Part shown: positions 33,898 through 42,805 of the stretch, piece by piece | How the letters are laid out: every line of letters begins with the position of its first letter | Position numbering within the stretch: position 1 is the stretch's first letter | Assembly: GCA_024743255.1 (NCBI GenBank) | Contig: JANSWY010000033.1 | Coordinates: 1-46,536, forward strand | Source of the DNA: a bacterium | GTDB lineage: Bacteria; Bacteroidota; Bacteroidia; Cytophagales; Cyclobacteriaceae | Direction of reading: 5' to 3' | DNA: 46,536 nt | The notes under the pieces: model-generated | What the model saw: the letters and a program-made list of their open reading frames with translations, nothing else | What the model was told of the DNA's origin: nothing | Database searches by the model: none | Translations under genes and position numbers: made by a program

Positions 33898-34684
33898 TAG
33901 ATAAAACTTGCCTTACATTGCCATGGGTATTCAACAGTTCTTTGGCTTTATTTTCATCCACACCCAATTCGTCCATAATCATACGGACACCCCTATCAAC
34001 TAACTTATTGTTACTCAGCTGCATATCGATCATTTTATTACCTTTCACACGACCAAGCTTTATCATTACCGTAGTGCTAATCATGTTGAGTACTAATTTT
34101 TGAGCTGTACCAGCTTTCATCCTTGTACTTCCTGTTACAAACTCAGGACCCACTATTACCTCGATTGGAAATTGTACTGATTTGGCTAATTCAGAATCTT
34201 TATTGCATGTGATGCATGCGGTCCCAATTCCGTTCTTTTTTGCATCATTAACACCACCAATTACATAGGGAGTTCTTCCAGAAGCTGCTATTCCAATTAG
34301 AAAATCTTTATCAGAAATATTGTGTTGTTTCAAATCTTCCCATGCCTGAGTAGTACTATCTTCAGCAAATTCAACTGCTTTTCTAATTGCACGATCTCCT
34401 CCGGCAATTAGTCCAATAACTTTTCCATGATCCATGCCATATGTAGGAGGTATTTCCGAAGCATCCACCACTCCAAGTCTACCAGAAGTTCCTGCTCCAA
34501 TGTAAAATAGCCTCCCTTCTGACTTCATTCTATCAACAATCTGATCCACCACCTGCTCAATAGCTGGAATTACCTTTGCTATGGCTTCAGGAACTGTGTG
34601 GTCCTCTTTATTGATTCCTTCCAAAAGTTCTTTTGTGCTCTTCTGTTCAAGATTATCAAAATTAGATGCTGACTCGGTTATCAT
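33890..34684 (-). CDS. murQ: N-acetylmuramic acid 6-phosphate etherase
   Basis: Cleaves the lactyl ether of MurNAc-6-phosphate to GlcNAc-6-phosphate and D-lactate in cytoplasmic peptidoglycan recycling. 264 residues with a SIS fold. Sites: GAGTSGRLGVVDASEIPPTYG at about 63-83, containing the catalytic Glu77; the AEDS segment at about 107-110 with the second Glu; and G-P-E-F-V-T-G-S-T-R-M-K-A-G-T-A-Q-K in the second sugar-phosphate loop, characteristic of MurQ. It overlaps the upstream kinase gene by ATGA (34681-34684), so translation is coupled. It is slightly short at the C-terminus but complete. Confidence 0.95.
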   Translation of the reverse strand: MITESASNFDNLEQKSTKELLEGINKEDHTVPEAIAKVIPAIEQVVDQIVDRMKSEGRLFYIGAGTSGRLGVVDASEIPPTYGMDHGKVIGLIAGGDRAIRKAVEFAEDSTTQAWEDLKQHNISDKDFLIGIAASGRTPYVIGGVNDAKKNGIGTACITCNKDSELAKSVQFPIEVIVGPEFVTGSTRMKAGTAQKLVLNMISTTVMIKLGRVKGNKMIDMQLSNNKLVDRGVRMIMDELGVDENKAKELLNTHGNVRQVLSKY

Positions 34685-35526
34685 GAAAGTTTGTTTTGGT
34701 GATATAGTGTTAATCCTGCAATTGGGGATTCCATAATAGTGGATATAGCCACCCCCGAATCATTTCCAACCTGCCTTAGAATATCTGAATAATAGAATGC
34801 AATTGATCCATTAAAAGCTACAGGCGAGGTTTTGGACTGGTCGTATTTCATTAAAATGTTTTCAAAGAAATTCTTGAATTCATCATAAATCAATTGATAA
34901 ATATATGGGTGCTTTTTATGATGAAAACAAAATTTTGCGAAAGAAGCAAGGTATTGGGATGGTGTACTGCCCTGATATATATTTTTGAGGACTTCTTTCT
35001 CTTCCAGATTGTAGCGTTTTGCGAATAGTTTAGAAAGATCATCAGGCATATCTTGTCTTAAGTATGACTTAACAACATTCCTTCCTAAGGAAGCTCCACT
35101 CCCCTCATCACCAAGTGCAAACCCCAAAGAAGGAATTATATTAATTATGTCATTTCCATCATAATAGCAGCTATTTGTACCAGTGCCCAATATACAAGCG
35201 ATTCCAGGTTTGCCTAATAGTAACGCTCTGGCTGCAGCCAACAAATCATGTTCAATGAAATATTCAGTAGCAGAAACTTCACTTTTCAGCCCCTTTTCTG
35301 TTTTAGTTCGGTTTTCCTCGGAAGAAATTCCTGCGCCATAGAAATGAACACTATTGACCTTTGGGTACTCAAGTTTCTCCATTGCATCTTTGACACTTGC
35401 TTTCAGATCTTCTTCTGATTGTTGAAATGCATTATATCCTTTGGATTTTGCCTGAGCTACTTGTCCATTTTGCTGAATAAGCCGCCAGTCTATACTTGTC
35501 GCACCTGCGTCTGCAATTAGAATCAT
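34681..35526 (-). CDS. BadF/BadG-type amino-sugar kinase (MurK/NagK-like)
   Basis: 281-residue ASKHA-fold kinase. Phosphate-1 motif DAGATSIDWRL at 6-16, phosphate-2 GTGTNSCYYDG at 114-124, and adenosine region GFALGDEGSGASLG at 135-148, all typical of the BadF/BadG/BcrA/BcrD group that includes N-acetylglucosamine kinases and clostridial MurK. Its position overlapping murQ suggests it makes MurNAc-6-phosphate (and GlcNAc-6-phosphate), the substrate of the next enzyme, but the sequence alone cannot settle the sugar. Overlaps both neighbours by 4 bp. Confidence 0.88.
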   Translation of the reverse strand: MILIADAGATSIDWRLIQQNGQVAQAKSKGYNAFQQSEEDLKASVKDAMEKLEYPKVNSVHFYGAGISSEENRTKTEKGLKSEVSATEYFIEHDLLAAARALLLGKPGIACILGTGTNSCYYDGNDIINIIPSLGFALGDEGSGASLGRNVVKSYLRQDMPDDLSKLFAKRYNLEEKEVLKNIYQGSTPSQYLASFAKFCFHHKKHPYIYQLIYDEFKNFFENILMKYDQSKTSPVAFNGSIAFYYSDILRQVGNDSGVAISTIMESPIAGLTLYHQNKLS

Positions 35527-35759
35527 GCTTGCTGTAGTTTTCCCACCACGTCAAATTTTTCAAAAACTTTTTCTGTATGTGGAGCATCTGGAAGCTCATC
35601 TGTCAAATCCTGGCCGGCCCAGTGTTCATAATGTTTTCCGTTTCTCCAGAGTCTGGATATCGTCACATCATATATATCACCTTTATAAGCCACCCAAATC
35701 TCGTCTTTGTCCTGGCCATTCCTTAAAGCCAATTGGCTTCTTGTATAAGTTTTAATCAA
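35523..35759 (-). CDS. Cytochrome b5-like heme/steroid-binding domain protein, 78 aa
   Basis: Single small domain with the cyt-b5-like core WVAYKGDIYDVT (residues 22-33), then SRLWRNGKHYEHWAGQDLT and DAPHTEKVFEKFDVVG. His43, His46 and His61 are available; the pair of axial ligands is uncertain and may be atypical. Related bacterial mini-proteins with this pattern are annotated as cytochrome b5 domain-containing. No signal peptide, so it is cytoplasmic. It is wedged between mutS2 and the kinase by ATGA overlaps on both sides. Its place in the operon is unexplained. Confidence 0.8.
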   Translation of the reverse strand: MIKTYTRSQLALRNGQDKDEIWVAYKGDIYDVTISRLWRNGKHYEHWAGQDLTDELPDAPHTEKVFEKFDVVGKLQQA

Positions 35760-38152
35760 TCTTTTAGTGTTATAACAGTAATACCAGCACCTCCATAATC
35801 CACATGTTCATCTGCCATTTGAGCAATTGATGGATTTTGCTTCAAATGATTTCGAATAATCTCCCGCAATACTCCATGTCCTTTCCCATGAAGTACTCTG
35901 AGTTGATTGTAACCAAGAATAATTGCCTGATCAACAAATGAATCTATCTCTCCAATTACTTCTTCGGCTCTTTTTCCCCGAACATCAAGATCACTCTTAA
36001 AATTACTTGCTCGCTGATTTAAGTCAATACCTTTTACAGCTGTCTTAATTTTCTTTTCATTAGGAATTTGTCGGGAACCTGTGGCTTTTTCTAGTTGGTC
36101 CAGCTTAACTAAGGATTTAAACAATCCAAAATTAACCTCAGCCTTTTTACCTTCTAATTTCACTACTTCTCCCACTCCATCCTGTCCGGAAATCTTAACC
36201 TTATCTCCTACTTTCAACTCTTTTTTTCCTGGCTGCTTCTTGACTTTCTTCTCTGACTTATCAATATCGTGCTCGATTCTACCTTTGTATTGACCTAGCT
36301 TCTCGCGAGCTTTCCTGGTAGCGTTTTTATCAGCCTTTCTTTCCTTAATAGTCCGAATGGTAGCCTCTACCTTACGATTGGCTTCCTCAACAATTTGCTT
36401 AGCTTCTTTTTTAGCTTCTTTGATCAGGTTCTTCTGTTCGTCAGAAATCACTTTCTTTAGATCTGAATAGTCCTTAATTGCTCGCTCAAGCTCTTTATCT
36501 TGACTACTGATCTTCTCGTATTTCTCCTTGTATTGATTTCTTTCCTTCTCCAAGGAATTGATCAATTCGTCAAATCTTACATGGGTATGCCCCACCAGCT
36601 TTTTAGCGGAAGCAATAATATCTTTATTTAAACCAATCTTACCAGCAATTTCAAGTGCAAATGAACTTCCTGGCTTGCCGATTTCTAAAGTATAGAGCGG
36701 TTCCAGTCGTTCAACATCATACTTCATTGCTCCGTTGATGATACCTCCTTTCTTCTCAGCAAGTTTCTTCAGGTTCGCATAGTGAGTAGTAATTACTCCA
36801 TATCCTCTTTTGTGATTAAGCTGCTTAAGTATTGCCTCTGCGATTGCTCCACCAAATTGAGGTTCTGTTCCAGTTCCAAACTCATCAATCAAGAACAATG
36901 TCTTGCCATTCATTTGATCCATAAACTCTCTCATGTTGGTAAGATGGGAGCTATAGGTACTTAAGTCGTTTTCAAGTGATTGATCATCCCCTATGTCAAT
37001 CAAGATTTTTGAGAAAACACCGAACTTACTCACTTCTGAGGCCGGCACTAAAAGTCCACACTGGAACATGTATTGAACTAAACCGACTGTTTTTAAACAA
37101 ACTGACTTACCTCCTGCATTTGGTCCGGAAATAAGTAAAATTCTGTTTTCCTGATCCAATTTTATACTAAGCGGAATAACCTTCTTTCCTTGTTCCTTCA
37201 GAGCAAACTGCAATATAGGATGCCTGGCTTCAAACCATTCCAATGTTGGTTTACTGGAAATCTCAGGCATGACTGCATCGATTTCCAAAGCCAACTTCGC
37301 TTTGGCTCTGATAAAGTCCACCATTCCCAAAAAGAAATAGGACTTGCTAATTTCCTTGATGTAAGGTCTTAGTTTTCCGGTAAGAGCAGTCAATATTCTT
37401 ACGATCTCCCTTTTCTCCTGATATTCAAGCTCTTTGATCTTATTGTTGATCTCTAAAACTTCAGCAGGTTCGATGTAGACAGTCTGGCCAGTAGAAGACT
37501 CATCGTGCACAAAGCCTTTCAATCTTCTTTTATGTTCTGCGAGAACCGGAATCACCAAACGCCCGCTTCTAACTGTAAGCCCAGAATCATCTGGAGAGAA
37601 GCCATCCTTCTGTGCGGACTTCATGATACTATTTATAGAGTTTCTTGCCTGACTTTCACTCTTGACAAGATCTCTCCTGATCTGCTGCAATTCCTGTGAA
37701 GCATTATCACGTAATTGACCTTTCTCATCTATGATTGCTTCAATCTCCTTTATGATTGGTTTCGGAAAATCAATTCCCTGGCTTGTATGATAGAGATTGG
37801 GGTATTCTTCTTTATTGGTCTCAAAAAATGAGAGACACTTATCTATCGTAACAAGACTTACTTTCAAGTCATAAAACTCATCCTGATCCAAAAATGCTCC
37901 ATCCACTGAAGCTTTTTTCAGCATATCAGAAGCATCCAGATAATGTGAATCCGGAAAACTTTGTCCAGAGGTCAGAATTTTACTGAATTCATTGGTCTGG
38001 TTAAGTAGTTTCGTAATCTGTGAAGGATCTGTTGACGGAGAGATTTTTCCAACGAAGTTTTCTCCCAACGAACTTAGACAGTGTCCCGATATTTTCTCTC
38101 TTATGATATCGAAACCTAATTTTCTTTCGATATCTGAGGGATAATTATTCAT
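35756..38152 (-). CDS. mutS2: Endonuclease MutS2
   Basis: 798-residue MutS2: lacks the mismatch-recognition domain I of MutS and carries the C-terminal Smr nuclease domain. Core/lever helices about 1-300, ABC-type ATPase with Walker A GPNAGGKS (343-350) and signature/Walker B in STYSSHLTNMREF...LFLIDEFGTGTEP (about 395-432). A charged coiled-coil hinge spans about 510-640. Smr domain about 725-798 with LDVRGKRAEEV and VLHGKGHGVLR. Known roles are suppression of homologous recombination and, in Bacillus, rescue of collided ribosomes. ATG overlaps the DUF4296 gene by 8 bp and the stop overlaps the cytochrome b5-like gene by 4 bp. Confidence 0.96.
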   Translation of the reverse strand: MNNYPSDIERKLGFDIIREKISGHCLSSLGENFVGKISPSTDPSQITKLLNQTNEFSKILTSGQSFPDSHYLDASDMLKKASVDGAFLDQDEFYDLKVSLVTIDKCLSFFETNKEEYPNLYHTSQGIDFPKPIIKEIEAIIDEKGQLRDNASQELQQIRRDLVKSESQARNSINSIMKSAQKDGFSPDDSGLTVRSGRLVIPVLAEHKRRLKGFVHDESSTGQTVYIEPAEVLEINNKIKELEYQEKREIVRILTALTGKLRPYIKEISKSYFFLGMVDFIRAKAKLALEIDAVMPEISSKPTLEWFEARHPILQFALKEQGKKVIPLSIKLDQENRILLISGPNAGGKSVCLKTVGLVQYMFQCGLLVPASEVSKFGVFSKILIDIGDDQSLENDLSTYSSHLTNMREFMDQMNGKTLFLIDEFGTGTEPQFGGAIAEAILKQLNHKRGYGVITTHYANLKKLAEKKGGIINGAMKYDVERLEPLYTLEIGKPGSSFALEIAGKIGLNKDIIASAKKLVGHTHVRFDELINSLEKERNQYKEKYEKISSQDKELERAIKDYSDLKKVISDEQKNLIKEAKKEAKQIVEEANRKVEATIRTIKERKADKNATRKAREKLGQYKGRIEHDIDKSEKKVKKQPGKKELKVGDKVKISGQDGVGEVVKLEGKKAEVNFGLFKSLVKLDQLEKATGSRQIPNEKKIKTAVKGIDLNQRASNFKSDLDVRGKRAEEVIGEIDSFVDQAIILGYNQLRVLHGKGHGVLREIIRNHLKQNPSIAQMADEHVDYGGAGITVITLKD

Positions 38153-38579
38153 CTTCTTTATCAGCTTTTTGCTTGGTAGGGTTCAATTTCCTAGGCCGGT
38201 TTCTTTTTTTAGCCGGTTCACCTTCGTCATCAACCTTACTCTTTTTTGATACCCTTTTGTGTCTAACATTTAAGGAATCTACAATGGTTTCATACATGCG
38301 AGACATTGTTCTTACCTCACTGGCATACCATCTGTAGCTCTTTTGATATTCTGCAGTGTCAACTTCATGTTCCTTAAGCAATTCAAATTCATAAGCTTTA
38401 AACAGCATTAATGAAGTATCTTTCTCCAGTTTTAAATAGTCGATTTTTTCCTCCAGAAGATGGATATCAATTAAAATTTCGATCATTTTCTCCTGTGGGA
38501 GGATATCATCGGGAATTGTTGCTTCTTTGGTGCAACCTAAACCAACAATTACCAGTATGATTAAAAATATTTTTTTCAC
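38145..38579 (-). CDS. DUF4296 lipoprotein
   Basis: 144-residue lipoprotein starting at GTG 38579 (MKKIFLIILVIVGLGC, Cys16). An upstream ATG (38621) adds a polar stretch and is less likely. The DUF4296 core I-L-P-Q-E-K-M-I-E-I-L-I-D-I-H-L-L-E is at about residues 25-42, followed by YQKSYRWYASEVRTMSRMYETIVDSLN. The basic tail (KKRNRPRKLNPTKQK) is lysine/arginine-rich. DUF4296 has no known function but is widespread in Bacteroidota. First gene of a five-gene overlapping unit; promoter shared divergently with the Bat-type operon. Confidence 0.85.
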   Translation of the reverse strand: MKKIFLIILVIVGLGCTKEATIPDDILPQEKMIEILIDIHLLEEKIDYLKLEKDTSLMLFKAYEFELLKEHEVDTAEYQKSYRWYASEVRTMSRMYETIVDSLNVRHKRVSKKSKVDDEGEPAKKRNRPRKLNPTKQKADKEDE

Positions 38580-38605
38580 AAATGAGTAGTTATTAAACGA
38601 TAACT

Positions 38606-38613
38606 TATTTTTG
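38606..38613 (+). promoter_or_regulatory. -7 box of the DUF58/Bat operon (TATTTTTG)
   Basis: TATTTTTG fits TAnnTTTG and predicts a start at about 38620, 13 nt before the DUF58 ATG. It nearly abuts the opposing box at 38619-38626, so transcription of the two operons may interfere. No -33 TTG is obvious. Confidence 0.4.
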
Positions 38614-38618
38614 AAGAT

Positions 38619-38650
38619 CAAAATTACTTCTAATGAAGGAAATCCTCAAA
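38619..38650 (-). promoter_or_regulatory. Promoter of the DUF4296/mutS2/murQ operon (TTTG-N20-TAATTTTG)
   Basis: Minus-strand TTTG (38647-38650), 20 bp, then TAATTTTG (38619-38626), close to the Bacteroidota consensus. Start at about 38612 gives a 33-nt leader to GTG 38579. It overlaps the first codons of the DUF58 gene on the other strand. Confidence 0.65.
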
Positions 38651-39514
38651 AAACTTAGGAAATACGAGATTAGAATTAGAAAAGCAATCACCTCACAGAT
38701 GCAAGGTGACTATCATTCTATATTCAAAGGTTCCGGATTGGAGTTTGATGATGTCAGATCTTACCAATACGGAGATGATGTACGAACAATAGATTGGAAT
38801 GTTTCAGCAAAAGGTCATGGTACATTTGTAAAAACATTCAAAGAAGAAAAAGAGCAAACAGTTTTCTTCATTGTTGACATGAGTGCATCACAGGATATTG
38901 GAGATGAAGGAGCTAAAAAAATTGATATAGCAAAGGAAATTGCGGCTTTACTTTCAATTGCGGCTATCAAAGAAAATAGTCAGGTTGGGTTAATTGGGTA
39001 TACTGATAGACCTGAGATATATGTGAAACCTGCAAAAGGAATGAGACACTCTTATCAAATTGTGTCCAAGATATTTGAATCAAAACCTGAATCGAAAAAG
39101 ACAAATCTAGCTGGAGCCATTAGGTACGCTCTCGAAATGATTAAGAGAAAAAGCGTAATTATTCTCATTTCAGATTTCATAGATGAAGATTATACTCACA
39201 ACCTAAAAGCGATGGCCCGATCTCATGATTTGGTTGTTATTCATCTTTCAGACAAACGAGAAACATTTTTTCCTAAACTAGGTATTGTTCCAGTGTATGA
39301 AAAAGAATCAGGAAAAACCATTTGGATCAATAGTTCTTCAGGCGGATTCAGAGGAAACCTGGACGAGATTTTTAAAGGAACCAAAAAAGATTTGAAAGAT
39401 TTCTGCACAAGGAATCAGGTGAATTATGTCTCCATTGATACAGATGAGGATTACGTTCCAAAGCTTATTAAATTATTTAAAGTCAGAAACAAGTCGTTAA
39501 AAAGTGTTAGGTAG
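38633..39514 (+). CDS. DUF58 domain protein (Bat operon type)
   Basis: 293-residue cytoplasmic protein with the DUF58 signature GSGLEFDDVRSYQYGDD-VRTIDWN (33-56) and a VWA-like domain carrying MIDAS D82-M-S84-A-S86 and ISDFIDED. DUF58 proteins usually sit beside a MoxR AAA+ chaperone ATPase; none is present here (the upstream neighbour is divergent). GTG of the next gene overlaps the stop region (11 bp). Confidence 0.93.
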   Translation: MKEILKKLRKYEIRIRKAITSQMQGDYHSIFKGSGLEFDDVRSYQYGDDVRTIDWNVSAKGHGTFVKTFKEEKEQTVFFIVDMSASQDIGDEGAKKIDIAKEIAALLSIAAIKENSQVGLIGYTDRPEIYVKPAKGMRHSYQIVSKIFESKPESKKTNLAGAIRYALEMIKRKSVIILISDFIDEDYTHNLKAMARSHDLVVIHLSDKRETFFPKLGIVPVYEKESGKTIWINSSSGGFRGNLDEIFKGTKKDLKDFCTRNQVNYVSIDTDEDYVPKLIKLFKVRNKSLKSVR

Positions 39515-40403
39515 AGTATTGAGAAAAGTATTGTTGCTTGCATTGATTTTAGGTAACCAACTGGGGTTCTGTCAGGAGATCACAGTCAAAGGAGGATTTG
39601 TTGAGGATACACTTAAAATTGGAGTGCCCATCCATTATTATTTGACTGCTACATACCCAGAGAAGTTCGAAATCATTTTCCCAGATAGCACTTATACATT
39701 TGGAAGTTTTGAAGATGTTTCGAAAGGTTTTTACACATCAAGGTTAGATTCTTCCAGAATAAAGGATAGTACAATATATGAACTAGTAAGTTTCGAAATA
39801 GATGAATGGCAGAAACTGGAATTGCCAGTATTTCTCCTGACAACCAATGATAGTGTCAAAATATTTGCTGATACAGATTCTATTCAGCTAGAACAACTGG
39901 TAGCCCAGGTGACGGATACTACTTCTTTAAAAAGTAATTTGGCTTATAATGAAGTCGACACTGATTTCAATCTCACTTTGGTTAACATTCTGATATTTAC
40001 CATTATCGGTACAATCATACTGCTTCTTGTAATTTTTGGTAAGAGAATTGGCATATACTTTAAGCTGAAGCGTTTAAAAACTGATTATGAGAAATTCAGT
40101 AATTCCTTTGATTCGATTCTACATAAGCTGAAAACAGAGAATTCTCACAAGACAGCAGAAACTGGTATAACACTGTGGAAGAAATATCTGGAGAAACTAG
40201 ATAAGAAACCTTATACCAAACTGACTACAAAAGAATTACTCACCAAATTGGAAGGAAGCAATCTTTCTGACAATCTCAAAAACATTGACAAATCCGTTTA
40301 CGGAGAAATAATATTAGAAAATATCCATCGTGATTTCGAATCCCTGGAGGAATACATTTCAGATAGATACAATGAAAAAGTGAAGGAGGTGAAAAATGGA
40401 TGA
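39504..40403 (+). CDS. BatD-like membrane protein, 299 aa
   Basis: Signal sequence at the N-terminus (start GTG 39504, or TTG 39519 giving MRKVLLLALILG), a beta-rich periplasmic domain of about 130 residues (ITVKGGFVEDTLKIGVPIHYYL), one TM helix at about 155-177 (LTLVNILIFTIIGTIILLLVIF) and a helical cytoplasmic domain. This layout fits the accessory proteins of Bat operons, shorter than full BatD. Overlaps neighbours by 11 and 8 bp, so it is translationally coupled. Confidence 0.78.
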   Translation: MLGRVLRKVLLLALILGNQLGFCQEITVKGGFVEDTLKIGVPIHYYLTATYPEKFEIIFPDSTYTFGSFEDVSKGFYTSRLDSSRIKDSTIYELVSFEIDEWQKLELPVFLLTTNDSVKIFADTDSIQLEQLVAQVTDTTSLKSNLAYNEVDTDFNLTLVNILIFTIIGTIILLLVIFGKRIGIYFKLKRLKTDYEKFSNSFDSILHKLKTENSHKTAETGITLWKKYLEKLDKKPYTKLTTKELLTKLEGSNLSDNLKNIDKSVYGEIILENIHRDFESLEEYISDRYNEKVKEVKNG

Positions 40404-41448
40404 TGCACTAAGCAAATCAGTTTATGACTGGTTTTCTCTTGATTGGTTCGGCTGGTCCAGGTTACAAAGTTTTGATTGGGAAAATCCATTCTTTTTATAC
40501 TTTTTACCATTACCCCTAATTATTCTATTGCTTAGATGGTTGTTCACATTGAAGAGCCAAAAACTATCAATTGCGCTTAGCAAGAAGGATATTAAGAATG
40601 ATCCAATTAGTTATTTCAGGTTTGTTCCACCATTGTACATATTGATTAGTCTGATGTTGGTGATTGTTGCTCTGGCAAGGCCTCAAAAGACTAATGAGAT
40701 GACAGAGCAATGGACCGAAGGTATAGACATCATGTTGTCGATTGACATTAGTGAATCCATGCGTCTTGAGGACTTCAGACCAAATAGATTAGAAAAGGTG
40801 AAGGAAGTAGCTATGAATTTCGTTAATGGAAGATTTCAGGATAGAATTGGTCTTGTTGTATTTTCAGGAGATGCTTTTTCAAGGTCACCACTTACTACCG
40901 ATTATGACCTATTAAGAACCTACATAGAAGATATTACATTCGAACTGATTCAAAACCCGGGTACTGCAATTGGTAGTGCATTAGCAGTTGCCACTAATCG
41001 TATGAAGGACTCTGATAGCAAATCTAAGGTAATGATTCTGCTTAGTGATGGCGAAAGTAATGCAGGGAATTTAGATCCAATAACAGCGGCAGAATTGGCG
41101 AATGCTTATGGGATCAAAATTTATACTATCGCAATAGGTAAAGAAGGTAGAGTTCCTTATGGGGTAGACTTCTTTGGTAAAACCAAATATGTTGAAAACA
41201 ATCTTGATGAAACTACTCTCCGGGAAATCGCCACCATTGGGGGTGGGAAGTTTTATCGTGCATCAAACAATCAGGCATTAACCCAGGTATTTGAAGAAAT
41301 TGACACGCTGGAAAAAGCGGAGATTAAAGAATCTAAATATAAAGACACTACCGACTATTACTATCCTTACCTTATGTGGGCCATTGTATTTTTCCTAATC
41401 TGGATGCTCCACAAGTCGACATTTATGGTTAATATACTGGCTGATTAA
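40396..41448 (+). CDS. BatA-like VWA domain membrane protein
   Basis: 350 residues: two N-terminal TM helices (about 33-51 and 76-94), a periplasmic VWA domain (about 107-310) with MIDAS D117-I-S119-E-S121, Thr in PLTTDYD and SDGES, and a C-terminal TM at about 325-345. Architecture of BatA (Bacteroides aerotolerance family). The known Bat clusters carry BatA and BatB VWA proteins plus TPR BatC; only one VWA membrane protein is present here. Confidence 0.92.
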   Translation: MDDALSKSVYDWFSLDWFGWSRLQSFDWENPFFLYFLPLPLIILLLRWLFTLKSQKLSIALSKKDIKNDPISYFRFVPPLYILISLMLVIVALARPQKTNEMTEQWTEGIDIMLSIDISESMRLEDFRPNRLEKVKEVAMNFVNGRFQDRIGLVVFSGDAFSRSPLTTDYDLLRTYIEDITFELIQNPGTAIGSALAVATNRMKDSDSKSKVMILLSDGESNAGNLDPITAAELANAYGIKIYTIAIGKEGRVPYGVDFFGKTKYVENNLDETTLREIATIGGGKFYRASNNQALTQVFEEIDTLEKAEIKESKYKDTTDYYYPYLMWAIVFFLIWMLHKSTFMVNILAD

Positions 41449-41483
41449 AGTAATAAATAGTCTCCTAATTAGTTTTTAAGCAT

Positions 41484-41957
41484 ATGAGATATACTTTAGG
41501 TTTTGTTCTGGTTGTTCTGAGTCTTAACTCAAATGCACAAACTATTGGTGATTTAAGACCTATAGTTGGATTAACCTATGGAACAGAACCAAAAGAGTTT
41601 GGAATTACTGGAGGTGCAGAGTATCTACTGCTTGACAACTTTGCTATCGCACCAACTTACGAATATTACTTTGATGGTCCGGACTTCCTTTACAATACAC
41701 TCAATGTTGATTTTAGGTACTACTTTATGCCCGGGCAACTGTCCTTCTATGGTATGATGGGATATGCTAGAAATACAACTGACAGCAGGACTGAGTTAAA
41801 GGTTAGTAAAGCAGGAGTAAACATTGGTGCTGGAACTGTCTACAGGTTTATGTTTTTTGATCGGATTGCTGCTTTTGGCCAAGTAAAATATTCTACGGCA
41901 AACAGAAGTCAGTTCTCTGCTATGGGAGGAATCACTTATTTCTTCAATATTCTGTAA
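41484..41957 (+). CDS. Small outer-membrane beta-barrel protein, 157 aa
   Basis: Signal peptide to about residue 18 (SLNSNA), then alternating hydrophobic/aromatic strands (GLTYGTEPKEFGITGGAEYLL; YEYYFDGPDFLYNTLNVDFRYYF; INIGAGTVYRFMFF) and a C-terminal YFFNIL, as in 8-strand outer-membrane barrels. It follows the BatA-like gene by 35 bp, probably cotranscribed. Its TAA is directly adjacent to the TAA of the convergent SGNH gene. Specific function unknown. Confidence 0.8.
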   Translation: MRYTLGFVLVVLSLNSNAQTIGDLRPIVGLTYGTEPKEFGITGGAEYLLLDNFAIAPTYEYYFDGPDFLYNTLNVDFRYYFMPGQLSFYGMMGYARNTTDSRTELKVSKAGVNIGAGTVYRFMFFDRIAAFGQVKYSTANRSQFSAMGGITYFFNIL

Positions 41958-42716
41958 TTACTGATAAGGACTAATTAACCTTTCAACATCATCCATTATC
42001 AAATCTACCCATTGAGAATATTGTTCGGCAGAAGGATGAAGATTATCAGAGGCAACTAATGATGGTATTTGTAATCCAAGCCTTGAAATTGGTGTTATAT
42101 CATAATATTTAATGCCATATTGCTCTGAGAGCTCCTTATTGATAGCGTTATATTCATCAATATCTTCACTGATAACTTCCTGATAACTTTCTCCGAATGG
42201 AGTGTATCCGTAATCTGGAATAGAAAGTACAATCACATAATCGCTGTTGCCTCCAGCCTTATCAATTGCGATTTGAAGCAATGATTCAAATTCTGATGGA
42301 TATTCTTCGATGGGATAACCACGGTATTGGTTATTGACTCCAATTAGAAGAGAGACTAAGTTGTATGTATTTGGAGGGTTTTCTGTGGTAATTGCACTCT
42401 TCAACTCCTGGGTGGTCCAGCCAGTCCTGGCTATAATAGTTGGAGAGTAGACGGTAATATCATATTCACTCATATTTAGTGCGTCCGCCAACTGATTTGG
42501 CCACCGTTCTCGTTCCGGGACACTTTGTCCAATAGTGTAACTATCTCCAAGCGCTAAGAAGTTAAGGTAAATCGGAGATGCTGATAATGTATCAATCTCT
42601 TCTATCTCCTCCTCTTCAACAATTTCTTCTTCAACGAGTTCGTGGCTAGTCGAATCATCATCGCAAGCCCAAACTATTATTAGAAAGATTGTTAAGAACC
42701 ATATTCTTCTATTCAT
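41958..42716 (-). CDS. SGNH/GDSL hydrolase lipoprotein
   Basis: 252-residue lipid-anchored esterase-like enzyme from ATG 42716 (MNRRIWFLTIFLIIVWAC, Cys18; an ATG at 42725 adds only MSH). Acidic linker EEEIVEEEEIEEID follows. Block I G57-D-S59-Y-T has the catalytic Ser, block III G-V-N128-N-Q the oxyanion Asn, and block V D224-N-L-H227 the Asp/His pair. Substrate unknown; carbohydrate deacetylation or lipid ester cleavage are the usual options. It is separate from the convergent barrel gene by zero bases. Confidence 0.9.
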   Translation of the reverse strand: MNRRIWFLTIFLIIVWACDDDSTSHELVEEEIVEEEEIEEIDTLSASPIYLNFLALGDSYTIGQSVPERERWPNQLADALNMSEYDITVYSPTIIARTGWTTQELKSAITTENPPNTYNLVSLLIGVNNQYRGYPIEEYPSEFESLLQIAIDKAGGNSDYVIVLSIPDYGYTPFGESYQEVISEDIDEYNAINKELSEQYGIKYYDITPISRLGLQIPSLVASDNLHPSAEQYSQWVDLIMDDVERLISPYQ

Positions 42717-42753
42717 ATGGCTCAAACTTTACGATTAACAGTTTTGTTTCAAC

Positions 42754-42785
42754 AAAAAAAAGCCATCCCAAAATTGGAATGGCTT
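42754..42785 (-). terminator. Terminator of the TPR gene
   Basis: Minus-strand hairpin AAGCCATTCC / GGGATGGCTT with one wobble and a 6-nt loop (42760-42785), followed by eight T (42754-42761 as A on the + strand). Confidence 0.9.
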
Positions 42786-42805
42786 CTATGCTTATGTTGT
42801 TTATA

